DNA of 64,000 nt from Nocardioides seonyuensis (GTDB taxonomy: Bacteria; Actinomycetota; Actinomycetes; Propionibacteriales; Nocardioidaceae). The stretch lies in contig NZ_CP038436.1 in the NCBI RefSeq assembly GCF_004683965.1, positions 1,550,001 to 1,614,000 on the forward strand, read 5' to 3'. Position 1 is the first letter of the stretch, and every line of letters begins with the position of its first letter. The notes below the pieces were generated by a model. The model ran no database searches, was not told the DNA's origin, and saw nothing but the letters and a program-made list of their open reading frames with translations. Position numbers and translations under genes: made by a program. Positions 9,912-18,574 of this stretch are shown in pieces.

Positions 9912-9992
9912 CTCTCGGCGTGCCCGGGCGGGGCGGCCTCGTGCCGCCGAGCACCGGGACCTTCGGCCCCTCTCGGAGCACGCCCGCCTCGC

Positions 9993-9998
9993 TAGGCT
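9993..9998 (+). promoter_or_regulatory. -10 box of the universal stress protein gene
   Basis: TAGGCT, 6 nt before ATG 10005. Confidence 0.5.
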
Positions 9999-10004
9999 GA
10001 GGTC

Positions 10005-10466
10005 ATGACGGAGCGCAGCTCAGTGGTGATCGACGGCGGGATACTGGTGGGCCACGACGGGTCCGCCGCGTCGGGTCGGGCCGTGGCGTGGGCAGCCGAC
10101 CTTGCCGTCCGGCTCGGCCATCCCCTGCACGTCCTGCGTGCGTGGAGCCTGACCACGGCACCGAAGCCCGAGACGATGGAGCTCGGCTACGTCCCGCCGC
10201 CCGAGGACTTCGAGAAGGCCGTCCTCGCCGCACTCGCCCACGACATCGACGCGCTGGACCTGCCGACGGAGTGCGAGGTCGAGCTGCACGCCGCCCGCGG
10301 GCAGTCCTCGCACAGGCTGCTCGAGGCCGCCCACGGGGCCGACATGCTCGTGGTCGGTGCGCGCGGCGCCGGTGGCTTCCGGGGCCTGGGGTTCGGCTCC
10401 ACCGCCGACCAGGTCGTGCGCAACTCGCCCGTCCCGGTCGTCGTCGTCCCCGCCAGCCGCGACTGA
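10005..10466 (+). CDS. Universal stress protein, single UspA domain
   Basis: 153 residues, one Usp domain. The ILVGHDGS start-strand and the nucleotide-binding loop GARGAGGFRGLGFGST (pattern G-2X-G-9X-G-S/T) are both intact, so it should belong to the ATP-binding Usp class. These cytoplasmic proteins help cells survive starvation, redox or hypoxic stress. The next gene starts 18 nt later, so the two may be co-transcribed. Confidence 0.9.
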   Translation: MTERSSVVIDGGILVGHDGSAASGRAVAWAADLAVRLGHPLHVLRAWSLTTAPKPETMELGYVPPPEDFEKAVLAALAHDIDALDLPTECEVELHAARGQSSHRLLEAAHGADMLVVGARGAGGFRGLGFGSTADQVVRNSPVPVVVVPASRD

Positions 10467-10483
10467 GCCGGCTCCTGACCCAC

Positions 10484-11269
10484 GTGACGATCGACGCCAG
10501 GCCGGGGCACGACCAGGCGCGCCACCGTGTGCGCTGTGAGTGGGGACCCACCGGCGCGGCAGCGATCGGCTCCGACTACGCAGTCGTGGTCGACGTCCTG
10601 TCGTTCACGACCACGCTGACCGTGGCGCTCGAGGCGGGGATCGAGGTCTTCCCCTTCTCGTGGAAGGACGCCCGCGCCGCCGAGCACGCCGTACGACACG
10701 GCGCGACGCTCGCGGTGGGGCGCTTCGAGGCGCTGGGCCGGGCCGACGCCCGTCACATCTCGCTGTCCCCCGCCAGCATCGCGGCCGCCGAGGGGATCGA
10801 GCGCCTCGTGCTGCCGAGCCCCAACGGCTCGACGATCGCCTTCGGGCTCGCCGAGGCCGGGGCCACCGTCCTGGGTGCCAGCCTCCGCAACGCCGGTGCG
10901 GTGGCGCGGTGGCTCGCCGCGCGGGTGGCCGCCGGCGCCAGTGTGGCCGTCGTACCTGCCGGCGAGCGGTGGCCCGACGACACCCTGCGACCCGCCGTAG
11001 AAGACCTGTGGGGCGCCGGCGCGGTGCTCGCCGGCCTGGTCGACCACGGCATCGAGGGGCTCAGCCCCGAGGCGCGGGTGGCGGAGCACGCGTTCCGGGC
11101 GGCGCGCCTCCCCGATGACCTCAGCGAGGTGGCGAGCGCGGTCGAGCTCGCCGCGGCCGGGTTCCAGGACGATGTCGCCGTGGCGGGTGCGGTGGATGTC
11201 AGCGACGTCGTCCCGCTGCTGACGGGCGCCTCCTTCGTCCCGGCGACGCGCCGCGATCCGGCCGAATAG
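10484..11269 (+). CDS. 2-phosphosulfolactate phosphatase family protein (ComB-like)
   Basis: 261 residues from GTG 10484. The segment VDVLSFTTTLTVALEAG and the later LPSPNGSTI motif are typical of the ComB family, which in methanogens removes phosphate from 2-phosphosulfolactate during coenzyme M synthesis. Actinobacteria do not make coenzyme M, so the substrate here is unknown; a sulfonate or another phosphorylated acid is possible. It lies 17 nt after the universal stress gene and probably shares its transcript. An alternative start is the in-frame GTG at 10529, directly before the conserved CEWG strand. Confidence 0.75.
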   Translation: MTIDARPGHDQARHRVRCEWGPTGAAAIGSDYAVVVDVLSFTTTLTVALEAGIEVFPFSWKDARAAEHAVRHGATLAVGRFEALGRADARHISLSPASIAAAEGIERLVLPSPNGSTIAFGLAEAGATVLGASLRNAGAVARWLAARVAAGASVAVVPAGERWPDDTLRPAVEDLWGAGAVLAGLVDHGIEGLSPEARVAEHAFRAARLPDDLSEVASAVELAAAGFQDDVAVAGAVDVSDVVPLLTGASFVPATRRDPAE

Positions 11270-11294
11270 CACTGCGCCCGGGCGCGAGCACGCC

Positions 11295-11300
11295 TAGGCT
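11295..11300 (+). promoter_or_regulatory. -10 box of the second SARP regulator
   Basis: TAGGCT. The expected transcript start near 11307 leaves a short leader containing the purine-rich ribosome site at 11317-11324 (AGGGGGAG) in front of GTG 11329. Confidence 0.4.
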
Positions 11301-11328
11301 CCTCCCCGGCAGAATGAGGGGGAGCGGA

Positions 11329-14223
11329 GTGATCGAGGTCCTGGGACCGCTGCAGGTCCGTGGCGACGGTGGCGTCGTCGACGTCGGCTCGCCACGCCAC
11401 CGCGAGGTGCTGGCCGCACTCGTGGTGGACGTCGGCCGGGTCGTCTCCAGCGACGCGCTCCTCGAGCGGGTGTGGGGGGATGCGCGCCGTGGCGCGAGCA
11501 CCTCCAACCTGCACGCCGTCATCTCGCGGCTGCGGGGGCGGCTCGAGGCGGCCGGCGAAGGCGTCCGGATCGCCACGGCCTCGCCCGGCTACCGCCTCGA
11601 GGCCGACGGTGCCGTGGACGCGCTCGTCTTCGCCGACCTCCTCGCTCGCGCGCGGTCGTCGTACGCCGCCGGCGACCTCGCCGACGCGCACACCGACCTC
11701 GAGGAGGCGCTCGCGCTGTGGCGCGGACCGGCGTACGGCGACATCTCGCTGCCGTTCGCCGAGGTCGAGGCGGCGCGGCTCGAGGGCCAGCGGCTCGCAG
11801 CGTGCGAGCTGATGGTCGACGTCGAGCTGCGTCTGGGCAAGACCGGGGCGGCGCTCGAGCGGCTCCCGGCCCTGGTGGGCGAGCAGCCCCTGCGGGAGGC
11901 GTTCCGTCGCCAGCAGATGCTGGCGCTCTACCGCTCGGGCCGACAGGCCGAGGCCCTGGAGGTCTTCGCCCAGGTGCGCGAGCTGCTGGCCGACGAGCTG
12001 GGGATCGACCCGGCTCCGCCGCTGCAGGAGCTCCACCAGCGGATCCTCGAACAGGACGAGGACCTCCTGGCCACGCCCGCCGAGGCGCCGGCCCCGACGC
12101 CGCGGTCCGGCGTGGCCGCGGACCACCCTCAGCCCGCCGCGTCGCCCTGGCACTCCGAGATCGTGGTCCCCGCCGACGACCTGGTCGGTCGCGAGCACGA
12201 CGTGGAGTACCTCCGCGACCTCCTCACCGCCTCCCCGCAACGACTGGTCACGGTCACCGGCGTGGGAGGTGTCGGCAAGACGCGGCTGGCCTATGCCGTC
12301 GCGCAGGCCTCGCGGGAGGCGTTCCCCGACGGCGTCATGATCGTCTCCCTGGTCCCGCTCGCCGACCCCGACCTGGTGCTCCCGGCGATCGGTCGCGCGG
12401 CCGGGCTGAGCGGAGTCGAGGGCCTCGACCCGCTCGACGCTGTCGTCCAACAGCTCCGGACACGTCGGGTGCTGCTGGTGCTCGACAACTTCGAGCACGT
12501 CCTCGGCGCCTCTGCCTCGCTGGCCCAGCTGGTGGCCATGTGTCCGCGATTGACCGTGCTCGCCACGAGCCGGACCAGCCTGCAGGTGCGCGGAGAGCTG
12601 CACTACCAGCTCGCGCCTCTCGCACTCCCGGGCACCGAGGACGCCGACCCTGGGGTCGTCTCGGACTCCGCCGCGGCCGCGCTGTTCGTGGAGCGTGCCG
12701 GGCTCGTGGAGCCGGGGTTCGCGCTCGACGACACCAACGCCGCGGCCGTGGCCGGCATCTGTCGTCGGCTCGCGGGCATCCCGCTGGCACTGGAGCTCGC
12801 GGCTGCCCGCGCCCACCTGCTGCGGCCCGCTGACATCCTCGAGCGCATCGACCAGGTGATGGCGGCCTCCGGCGCCCGTGACCTGCCCGCGCGCCAGCGC
12901 ACGATGAGGGCAGCGCTCGACTGGAGCTACCAGCTGCTGGAGCCCGACGAGCAGCGGCTCTTCCGGCTCCTGGCCGTCTTCGCCGACGGCTTCACCCTCG
13001 ACGCCGTCGAGGCCGTGCAGACGGCCGCCTTTCCCGACGAGCACCTCGACGTCTTCGGGCTCCTGGAGTCCCTGGTGGCTCACTCGCTGGTGCTCCGCGA
13101 CCACGACAACCCCGAGGTGGTGAGGTTCCGGATGCTCGAGCCGGTCAGCCAGTTCGCCGCCTCGTGCCTCGTCGGTGACGAGGAGCGAGCCGTCCGCAAC
13201 GCCCACCTGCAGCACTTCCTGGAGCTGGCCGAGGAGTCCGCCACCTCCTACCGGAGCATGGGCAGCACCCGCGCGGCCCTCGCGGTGACCCAGCGCGAGC
13301 ACGCCAACCACGTCGCGGCCGCCGAGTGGGCGCTCGACGCCGGCGAGGGCGATCTTGCCGGGCGCATGGTGTGGGCGATGTGGCTCTACTGGTGGCTGCG
13401 CGGCCACCTGATCGTGGGACGCCGCCTGGCCCAGGGGTGCCTCGACCTGGACCCCAGCGGTCCCGTCGCGGTCCGGGCCCACGCGGTGATGGGCGCGATG
13501 GCCTTCGCGCAGGGTGACACCGTGCTGGCCCGCCACTGGTGCCGCGGGGCCACGCTGGGACGGAGCATCGGCGACCAGGAGGGCGAGGCCCACAACGTCG
13601 CCGGCGAGGGGCTGATCGCGTTGGCCGAGGATCACCTGGTCGAGGCCGAGGAGCGCTTCGTGGCGACCATCGAGCTGTGCGAGAGCGTCGACCTGGCCGG
13701 CGAGTGGCTGTGGACGCTCGCCCACGTGTGGCTCGGCACCGTCCGCCTGCTGCAGGGCTCTCCGGAGGCAGCCGTCCCACTCCTCGAGGGCGCCCTCGAG
13801 GCAGCCCGGCGCCGTGACGACCCGCCGGGCATCTACATCGCCCTGTTCACCTCGGTCCAGGTCGCGCTCTCCCTCGGTGACCTGGCGACTGCCAGGACGC
13901 AGCTCCACGAGGGCGTCGGGCTGAGCCTCGAGACCGGCGACATGGCCAACCTCGCCTACTTCCTCGAGGCGCTCGCCGTGGTCGAGTCCCAGGAGGGTCG
14001 CCACGAGCACGTCCTGATGCTCCACGGCGCCGCGGGCCGCCTGCGCGAGACCGTGGGCGCCAACATCTACGGCTACTACCAGCCGGACGAGCAGCTGCTG
14101 GCCGACGCCCTGGGCAGGGCGCGCGCCGAGCTCGGTCCGTCGTACGACGACGTGGTCGCCCGCGGCCGCGCCCTGACCATCGAGGGCGTGGTCGCCCTCG
14201 CCACCGGCCAGCCGCAGGCCTGA
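11329..14223 (+). CDS. AfsR/SARP-type regulator with NB-ARC-like ATPase and TPR-like C-terminus
   Basis: 964 residues. I place the start at GTG 11329 rather than ATG 11314, because a strong AGGGGGAG site precedes it and the protein then opens directly with IEVLGPLQVRG, as is usual in the family. The winged-helix DNA-binding domain covers about 1-95 and the BTAD about 95-245. The STAND ATPase follows with Walker A GVGGVGKTR (K317) and Walker B LLVLDNFEH, and helical TPR-like repeats run to the end. It is a cytoplasmic, probably signal-gated transcription activator. No obvious regulon adjoins it; the downstream acetyltransferase and secreted protein are candidates by position only. Confidence 0.9.
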   Translation: MIEVLGPLQVRGDGGVVDVGSPRHREVLAALVVDVGRVVSSDALLERVWGDARRGASTSNLHAVISRLRGRLEAAGEGVRIATASPGYRLEADGAVDALVFADLLARARSSYAAGDLADAHTDLEEALALWRGPAYGDISLPFAEVEAARLEGQRLAACELMVDVELRLGKTGAALERLPALVGEQPLREAFRRQQMLALYRSGRQAEALEVFAQVRELLADELGIDPAPPLQELHQRILEQDEDLLATPAEAPAPTPRSGVAADHPQPAASPWHSEIVVPADDLVGREHDVEYLRDLLTASPQRLVTVTGVGGVGKTRLAYAVAQASREAFPDGVMIVSLVPLADPDLVLPAIGRAAGLSGVEGLDPLDAVVQQLRTRRVLLVLDNFEHVLGASASLAQLVAMCPRLTVLATSRTSLQVRGELHYQLAPLALPGTEDADPGVVSDSAAAALFVERAGLVEPGFALDDTNAAAVAGICRRLAGIPLALELAAARAHLLRPADILERIDQVMAASGARDLPARQRTMRAALDWSYQLLEPDEQRLFRLLAVFADGFTLDAVEAVQTAAFPDEHLDVFGLLESLVAHSLVLRDHDNPEVVRFRMLEPVSQFAASCLVGDEERAVRNAHLQHFLELAEESATSYRSMGSTRAALAVTQREHANHVAAAEWALDAGEGDLAGRMVWAMWLYWWLRGHLIVGRRLAQGCLDLDPSGPVAVRAHAVMGAMAFAQGDTVLARHWCRGATLGRSIGDQEGEAHNVAGEGLIALAEDHLVEAEERFVATIELCESVDLAGEWLWTLAHVWLGTVRLLQGSPEAAVPLLEGALEAARRRDDPPGIYIALFTSVQVALSLGDLATARTQLHEGVGLSLETGDMANLAYFLEALAVVESQEGRHEHVLMLHGAAGRLRETVGANIYGYYQPDEQLLADALGRARAELGPSYDDVVARGRALTIEGVVALATGQPQA

Positions 14224-14303
14224 TCCCGCCGAGCCCGCAACCAGCCGCAGCATCGCAGCCAGCCGCAGGCGACCCGCAAGACCGCCCGGCGAACGTTGTC
14301 GCC

Positions 14304-14825
14304 ATGAGCACCGACGTCATCACCTGGCTCCCCGAGGAGTGGTCGCACCCCGTCCACGTCCCGATGGGCCGGGACCACCACCTGCGGCCCCTCCGGGCGA
14401 CCGACCTGGATCTTGCCACCGCCGCCGTATCGTCCTCCCGGGTCCGGCTGTGGTCGATCTACGGCCGCGCCTGGGGCTGGCCGCCGGCGGGCCTCACCCG
14501 GGAGCAGGAGCTCGTGGAGCTCACCCGGGCCGAGGCCGAGATCGCGGCCCACGAGTCCTTCGACTACGGCCTGTTCGACCGCGACGAGACGGCGCTGCTC
14601 GGGTGCGTGCACCTGGACCCGACGCCCAAGACCGGCGCCGATGCCGACATCTCCTGGTGGGTCGTCGACGCACTGGTCGGCAGCGAGTTGGAGGCACTTC
14701 TCGCGACCTTCGTGCCCACCTGGGTCGCCGCCGAGTGGCCCCTGGCCCGGCCCCGCTACGTCGGGCGCGACCTCACCTGGGACGACTGGCTCGACCTCCC
14801 CGAGGACGTCCCACCACTCCCCTGA
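14304..14825 (+). CDS. GNAT-like acetyltransferase family protein
   Basis: 173 residues. The start region (HHLRPLRATDLDLATAAV) matches the entry strand of GNAT proteins, and the middle LLGCVHLDPTPKTGADADISWWV looks like the GNAT beta4-beta5 pair. The acetyl-CoA pyrophosphate loop (Q/RxxGxG/A) is not clear, so catalysis is doubtful. It begins 80 nt after the SARP gene and ends 58 nt before a secreted-protein gene. The preceding spacer repeats cagccgca three times. Confidence 0.55.
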   Translation: MSTDVITWLPEEWSHPVHVPMGRDHHLRPLRATDLDLATAAVSSSRVRLWSIYGRAWGWPPAGLTREQELVELTRAEAEIAAHESFDYGLFDRDETALLGCVHLDPTPKTGADADISWWVVDALVGSELEALLATFVPTWVAAEWPLARPRYVGRDLTWDDWLDLPEDVPPLP

Positions 14826-14883
14826 CAGATCGACCCATCACTCCAACCATCACCACTCGCAAGACACCACGAAAGGCACCGCC

Positions 14884-15948
14884 ATGAAGAAGCTCCCCCT
14901 GGCCCTGACCGCGATGACCGCCATCGTCGCAGGCCTGCTCGCACCCGGAGGCGCAAGCGCCAGTGCGGGCACCTGGAACGACGGGTTCCAGTACGAGGAC
15001 CAGATGGTCAGCTGCGCTACCGGCCAGGTGACGACCGGCGTGAGCGCCAACGTCGGCTGGATGTCGCCGACCGGCGCAGTGCCGAAGGTCGGTGAGGTGT
15101 TCTGGCTGCGCGGCTATGCCGGGCTCGTCGGAATGCCGTGCAGCAGCGGCACCAACATCATCCCCGAGATCATGGTCCCCGACGGGATCGAGTTCGCCGA
15201 GGGCGAGGTCCGTTGGGACATCAGCAAGCCGGGTGAGCAAGTCCTCACCGAGGACCCGATCAGCGCCGACCCCAACGGACAGAACGGCGGGATCATGATC
15301 GGCAACGCCGACGAGACCCCCTTCAAGCTCAGGCAGGGCGAGATCCTGGAGTTCCAGTTCCCGGTGCGTGCCACCCGCGAGCTCAAGGGCCCGGCCACCC
15401 AGCAGCCCCAGTGCCAGTCGCGCATCGACGGGGACGCACCGTGCCCGATCAGCCAGTCCGGTGACCACTTCCAGGTCGCCTTCCTGACCAACGGCCACGG
15501 TGGCGACCGGTGGTACGTCACGCCGTTCGTCGGGCTCTTCGCGACCGACGGCAGCACGCCGCCGCCGACCACGCCGCCGACGACGAACCCGGTGCCCGGT
15601 CCCGGCACCACGCCGACCCCCGGCACCACCCCGGCACCGGCCCCTGCCCCCGGCTCGGCCGCGGGCCAGGCGGCGTCGAGCACGTCGGCGAAGTGGAAGA
15701 TCACCAAGGCCGGCAAGGGCAAGGCCACCATCACGGTCACCTCGGGTGCCGCTCCGGTGGGCGGCGTGATCGTCAAGGACAAGGGCCGCACCCTGGCCAA
15801 GGCGACGCTCAAGGCGACCGACAACGGCCGGGTGGTCATCAAGCTCCCCCGGCTGCGCAAGGGCAAGCACGTGCTCGTCGCGCAGTTCCGAGGCTCGTCC
15901 ACCGTGGCCGCCTCGGTCTCCCCCAAGCGGGTGGTCCGGCTCCGCTGA
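14884..15948 (+). CDS. Secreted protein with proline/threonine linker and basic Ig-like C-terminal domain
   Basis: 354 residues from ATG 14884, preceded by a GAAAGG ribosome site. A signal peptide (MKKLPLALTAMTAIVAGLLA, cleavage near ASASAG) is followed by a beta-rich extracellular domain to about residue 220. A Pro/Thr/Ala linker of about 40 residues (PPPTTPPTTNP type) comes next, then a lysine-rich beta domain (SAKWKITKAGKGKATITV). It has no sortase motif or terminal membrane helix, so it should be released or held by charge. Function is unknown. Two strong hairpins follow. Confidence 0.75.
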   Translation: MKKLPLALTAMTAIVAGLLAPGGASASAGTWNDGFQYEDQMVSCATGQVTTGVSANVGWMSPTGAVPKVGEVFWLRGYAGLVGMPCSSGTNIIPEIMVPDGIEFAEGEVRWDISKPGEQVLTEDPISADPNGQNGGIMIGNADETPFKLRQGEILEFQFPVRATRELKGPATQQPQCQSRIDGDAPCPISQSGDHFQVAFLTNGHGGDRWYVTPFVGLFATDGSTPPPTTPPTTNPVPGPGTTPTPGTTPAPAPAPGSAAGQAASSTSAKWKITKAGKGKATITVTSGAAPVGGVIVKDKGRTLAKATLKATDNGRVVIKLPRLRKGKHVLVAQFRGSSTVAASVSPKRVVRLR

Positions 15949-15964
15949 CCCGCGCCCTCCCTCT

Positions 15965-16003
15965 CACGGCCGCACCGTCGCTCCCCCCGGCGGTGCGGCC
16001 GTG
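15965..16003. terminator. Hairpin terminator, convergent region (first of two)
   Basis: Arms CACGGCCGCACCG (15965-15977) and 15991-16003 pair perfectly over 13 bp. It lies just after the secreted-protein stop and before the convergent ABC permease. Confidence 0.7.
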
Positions 16004-16013
16004 GTCTCGCACA

Positions 16014-16049
16014 CCAGTGGCCCTGCCGTGGACACGGCAGGGCCACTGG
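16014..16049. terminator. Hairpin terminator, convergent region (second of two)
   Basis: A perfect 17-bp stem (16014-16030 with 16033-16049) with only two unpaired bases. It is symmetric, so it can act on both strands, and it ends 12 nt before the permease stop codon. Confidence 0.7.
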
Positions 16050-16060
16050 CGCGTTCGGGA

Positions 16061-16858
16061 CTACTTGACCTCGGACCGCAGGACGAGCCTCAGCCCGAGC
16101 AGGGCCGGCAGCACGAGCCAGAACGAGGTGGTCACCCCGATCTGTGCCCACTGCTCCGCGCTCGGCGTCCCCTCGAAGAGGAACGACCGCGCCCAGTTCG
16201 CGTCCACCCACGGCTGGATGTCGACGAACCCAGGCTCGCTGGCGCTCAGGATCCCGGCGATGGCCGGGAGCACCAGGGCGAGCACGAGGTACGCCACCAG
16301 CGCGCCGGCCGAGCTCCGGAAGACCATTCCCAGCATCGTGCCGGTGAGCAGGCACAGCAGGCTGCCCAGCACGATGTTGAAGACCTCGACGGCCGAGACG
16401 TCCCAGACCAGGTCGGTGCCGGCGATCGCCGTACCCACCAGGTTCCCGACCACACCGACGGCGAGGGCGAAGAACATCGCGACGACGCCGACGACCACCG
16501 AGGAGATGGTCTTGGCCAGCAGGACCCGGCTGCGGTCGGGGACCATCGTGAACGTGGACAGCCCGGTGCGCTGGCTCCACTCCCCGGTGATGGAGAGCGC
16601 CGCGATCATCGGCAGCACGAGCGTCATGGGGAAGCCGAGAGCCTTGGCGAACGTGTAGAAGGTCAGGTCCTCGTCGGGCGCGAAGAGGACCACCCCGATC
16701 ATGGTCAGCAAGGCGAAGATCACGATGCTGGCCATCAGCCAGAACCCCGATCGGGTGTCGAACATCTTGCGAAGCTCCACGCGGACGACACGTCCCAGGG
16801 GGACGGGCGCCACGCGCACTGCCTGCACGTCTCGGACGAGGGTGGCCGTGGTGGTCAT
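16061..16858 (-). CDS. ABC-2 type transporter permease
   Basis: 265 residues with six hydrophobic spans (examples: VIFALLTMIGVVLFA, VVVGVVAMFFALAVGVVG, LGSLLCLLTGTMLGM). The arrangement is that of DrrB/ABC-2 export permeases. The ATG at 16858 overlaps the stop of the ATPase gene by 4 nt (ATGA), so the two are translationally coupled. It should form the membrane half of a drug, lipid or peptide exporter. Confidence 0.85.
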   Translation of the reverse strand: MTTTATLVRDVQAVRVAPVPLGRVVRVELRKMFDTRSGFWLMASIVIFALLTMIGVVLFAPDEDLTFYTFAKALGFPMTLVLPMIAALSITGEWSQRTGLSTFTMVPDRSRVLLAKTISSVVVGVVAMFFALAVGVVGNLVGTAIAGTDLVWDVSAVEVFNIVLGSLLCLLTGTMLGMVFRSSAGALVAYLVLALVLPAIAGILSASEPGFVDIQPWVDANWARSFLFEGTPSAEQWAQIGVTTSFWLVLPALLGLRLVLRSEVK

Positions 16859-17775
16859 GCTGCTCTCCTCTCACTCTTGGTGTGTCGCTTGTTGTCTCGC
16901 TGGGTGTCGGCGGTGAGCTGGAGGAACATGTCCTCGAGGCCACTGTCGGTGGGACGCAGGTCCGTGACGACGACCCCGGCCCGGAGGGCAACCCGTCCCA
17001 CGTCGGCCGGGTCGGCGTCGGTGCTGATGACGCCGTCATGGAGGAGGGTGGTGTCGGCCCCGGTCGCCTGCAGGGCCCCGAGCAGCACCCGTGGGTCCTC
17101 TGCCCGCACGACGCTGCCCACTCCCCGCAGCAGGTCGGCCTTGCTCCCCTGGCACACGGTTCGACCCGCGCCGATCATCACGATGTCGTCCGCGATGACC
17201 TCCACCTCACGAAGGAGGTGCGAGGAGAGCAGGACGGCGCCGCCACGGTCGGCGAAGTCGCGGAGCAGGTCGCGCATCCAGCGGATCCCCGCGGGGTCGA
17301 GACCGTTCGCCGGCTCGTCGAGGATGAGCGCACCCGGGTTGCCGATCAGGGCAGCGGCGATCCCGAGGCGTTGCCGCATCCCGAGGGAGTAGTTGCCCAC
17401 CCGGCGGTCCGGCTCGTCGCCGGTGAGGCTGACCAGCTCGAGCATCTCCTCGACGCGTCCGGCCGGCACCCCCATGGTGCGTTGGGCGATCGTGAGGATC
17501 TCCCGGCCGGTACGGCCGGCGTGCTGGGCCGATGCGTCGAGCATGACGCCGACCTCACGCCCGGGGTTCGGCAGGTCGCGGAAGGAACGTCCGGCCACGG
17601 TCGTCGTGCCCGAGGTCGGCTTCGTCAGGCCGACGACCATCCGCATGGTGGTGGACTTCCCCGCGCCGTTGGGACCGAGGAAACCGGTGACACGGCCCGG
17701 CTCGGCCACGAAGCTGACGTCGTCGACGACGAGGTTGTGGCCGTACTTCTTGGTGAGGTTCTCGATGGTGATCAC
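16855..17775 (-). CDS. ABC transporter ATP-binding protein
   Basis: 306 residues from GTG 17775, chosen because AAAGGAG lies 7 nt upstream and the protein then starts with MITIENLTKKYG. The reading frame is open further upstream, but those codons are not typical of the family. Walker A GPNGAGKST (K40), signature YSLGMRQRLG, Walker B ALILDEPANGLDP and the switch histidine region SSHLL are all present. It energises the permease encoded by the overlapping next gene. A TAGCGT box at 17811-17816 could be its promoter. It sits beside a two-component system, as is common for antibiotic-sensing exporters. Confidence 0.93.
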   Translation of the reverse strand: MITIENLTKKYGHNLVVDDVSFVAEPGRVTGFLGPNGAGKSTTMRMVVGLTKPTSGTTTVAGRSFRDLPNPGREVGVMLDASAQHAGRTGREILTIAQRTMGVPAGRVEEMLELVSLTGDEPDRRVGNYSLGMRQRLGIAAALIGNPGALILDEPANGLDPAGIRWMRDLLRDFADRGGAVLLSSHLLREVEVIADDIVMIGAGRTVCQGSKADLLRGVGSVVRAEDPRVLLGALQATGADTTLLHDGVISTDADPADVGRVALRAGVVVTDLRPTDSGLEDMFLQLTADTQRDNKRHTKSERRAA

Positions 17776-17920
17776 GAGGACTCCTTTCGTGGGTGATGAC
17801 TGGTTCTCGACGCTAGGTACGGCGCCGCGGGCGCGCGTCGTCGAGAGGTCGCGAGCCCGCTGCGACCAAGCGAGGAGGCCGGTCCTCCGGAAGTAGGACC
17901 CTGGTCGGGCAGGGGGCTGC

Positions 17921-18574
17921 TCAGGCCTCGTGCTGGAAGAGCCCGGACTGGTAGGCGAGGACGATCGCCTGGGCACGGTCGCGCAGCCCCAGCTTCTGCA
18001 GCAGGCGGGTGACGTGTGTCTTGACCGTCGTGTCGCTGATGAACAGCTCCTCGCCGATCTCGGCGTTGGAGAGCCCTCGGGTGATCAGCTCGAAGACCTC
18101 GAGCTCCCTGGAGGTCAGGTCGGCGATCCCGGGGGGCGGCGCCTGGTGGCGGGTGCCGGCGAAGTGGCGGATCACCCGCCGGGTGACCGTCGGGGAGAGC
18201 AGCGCCTCGCCGGACGCGACCGTCCGCACGGCTGCCAGCAGCTGCTCGGGCGGGTCGTCCTTCAGCACGAAGCCGCTCGCGCCGGCGCGCAGTGCCTCGA
18301 ACACGTAGTCGTCGAGGTCGAAGGTCGTCAGGATCAGCACCCGGGCGTCGCTGTCGGTGGCGAGGATGCGCCGCGTCGCCTCCAGACCGTCGAGCTCGGG
18401 CATCCGGATGTCCATCAGGATCACGTCCGGGTGCAGGCGGGCCGCGTGTGCCACGGCCTCCCGGCCCGTGGCGGCCTCCGCCACGACCTCGATGCCGGGC
18501 TCGTCGGACAGCAGCATCCGGAACCCGGCGCGGACCATGGCCTGGTCGTCCACCACGAGCACGCGGATCGTCAT
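17921..18574 (-). CDS. NarL/LuxR-family response regulator
   Basis: 217 residues. The receiver domain has the acidic pair VVDDQ, phospho-acceptor D55 (VILMDIRMPE) and the conserved lysine in GFVLKDD. The C-terminal LuxR helix-turn-helix (LTSRELEVFELITRGLSNAEIG) binds DNA. The ATG overlaps the histidine kinase stop by 4 nt. The likely target is the adjacent ABC exporter operon, 145 nt downstream on the same strand. Confidence 0.93.
   Translation of the reverse strand: MTIRVLVVDDQAMVRAGFRMLLSDEPGIEVVAEAATGREAVAHAARLHPDVILMDIRMPELDGLEATRRILATDSDARVLILTTFDLDDYVFEALRAGASGFVLKDDPPEQLLAAVRTVASGEALLSPTVTRRVIRHFAGTRHQAPPPGIADLTSRELEVFELITRGLSNAEIGEELFISDTTVKTHVTRLLQKLGLRDRAQAIVLAYQSGLFQHEA

Noticed and set aside
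10753..14253. Open frame of 1166 codons on the - strand
   Set aside because: Antisense shadow of the second SARP-ATPase gene and the ComB-like gene; composition is low-complexity Arg/Gly/Val.
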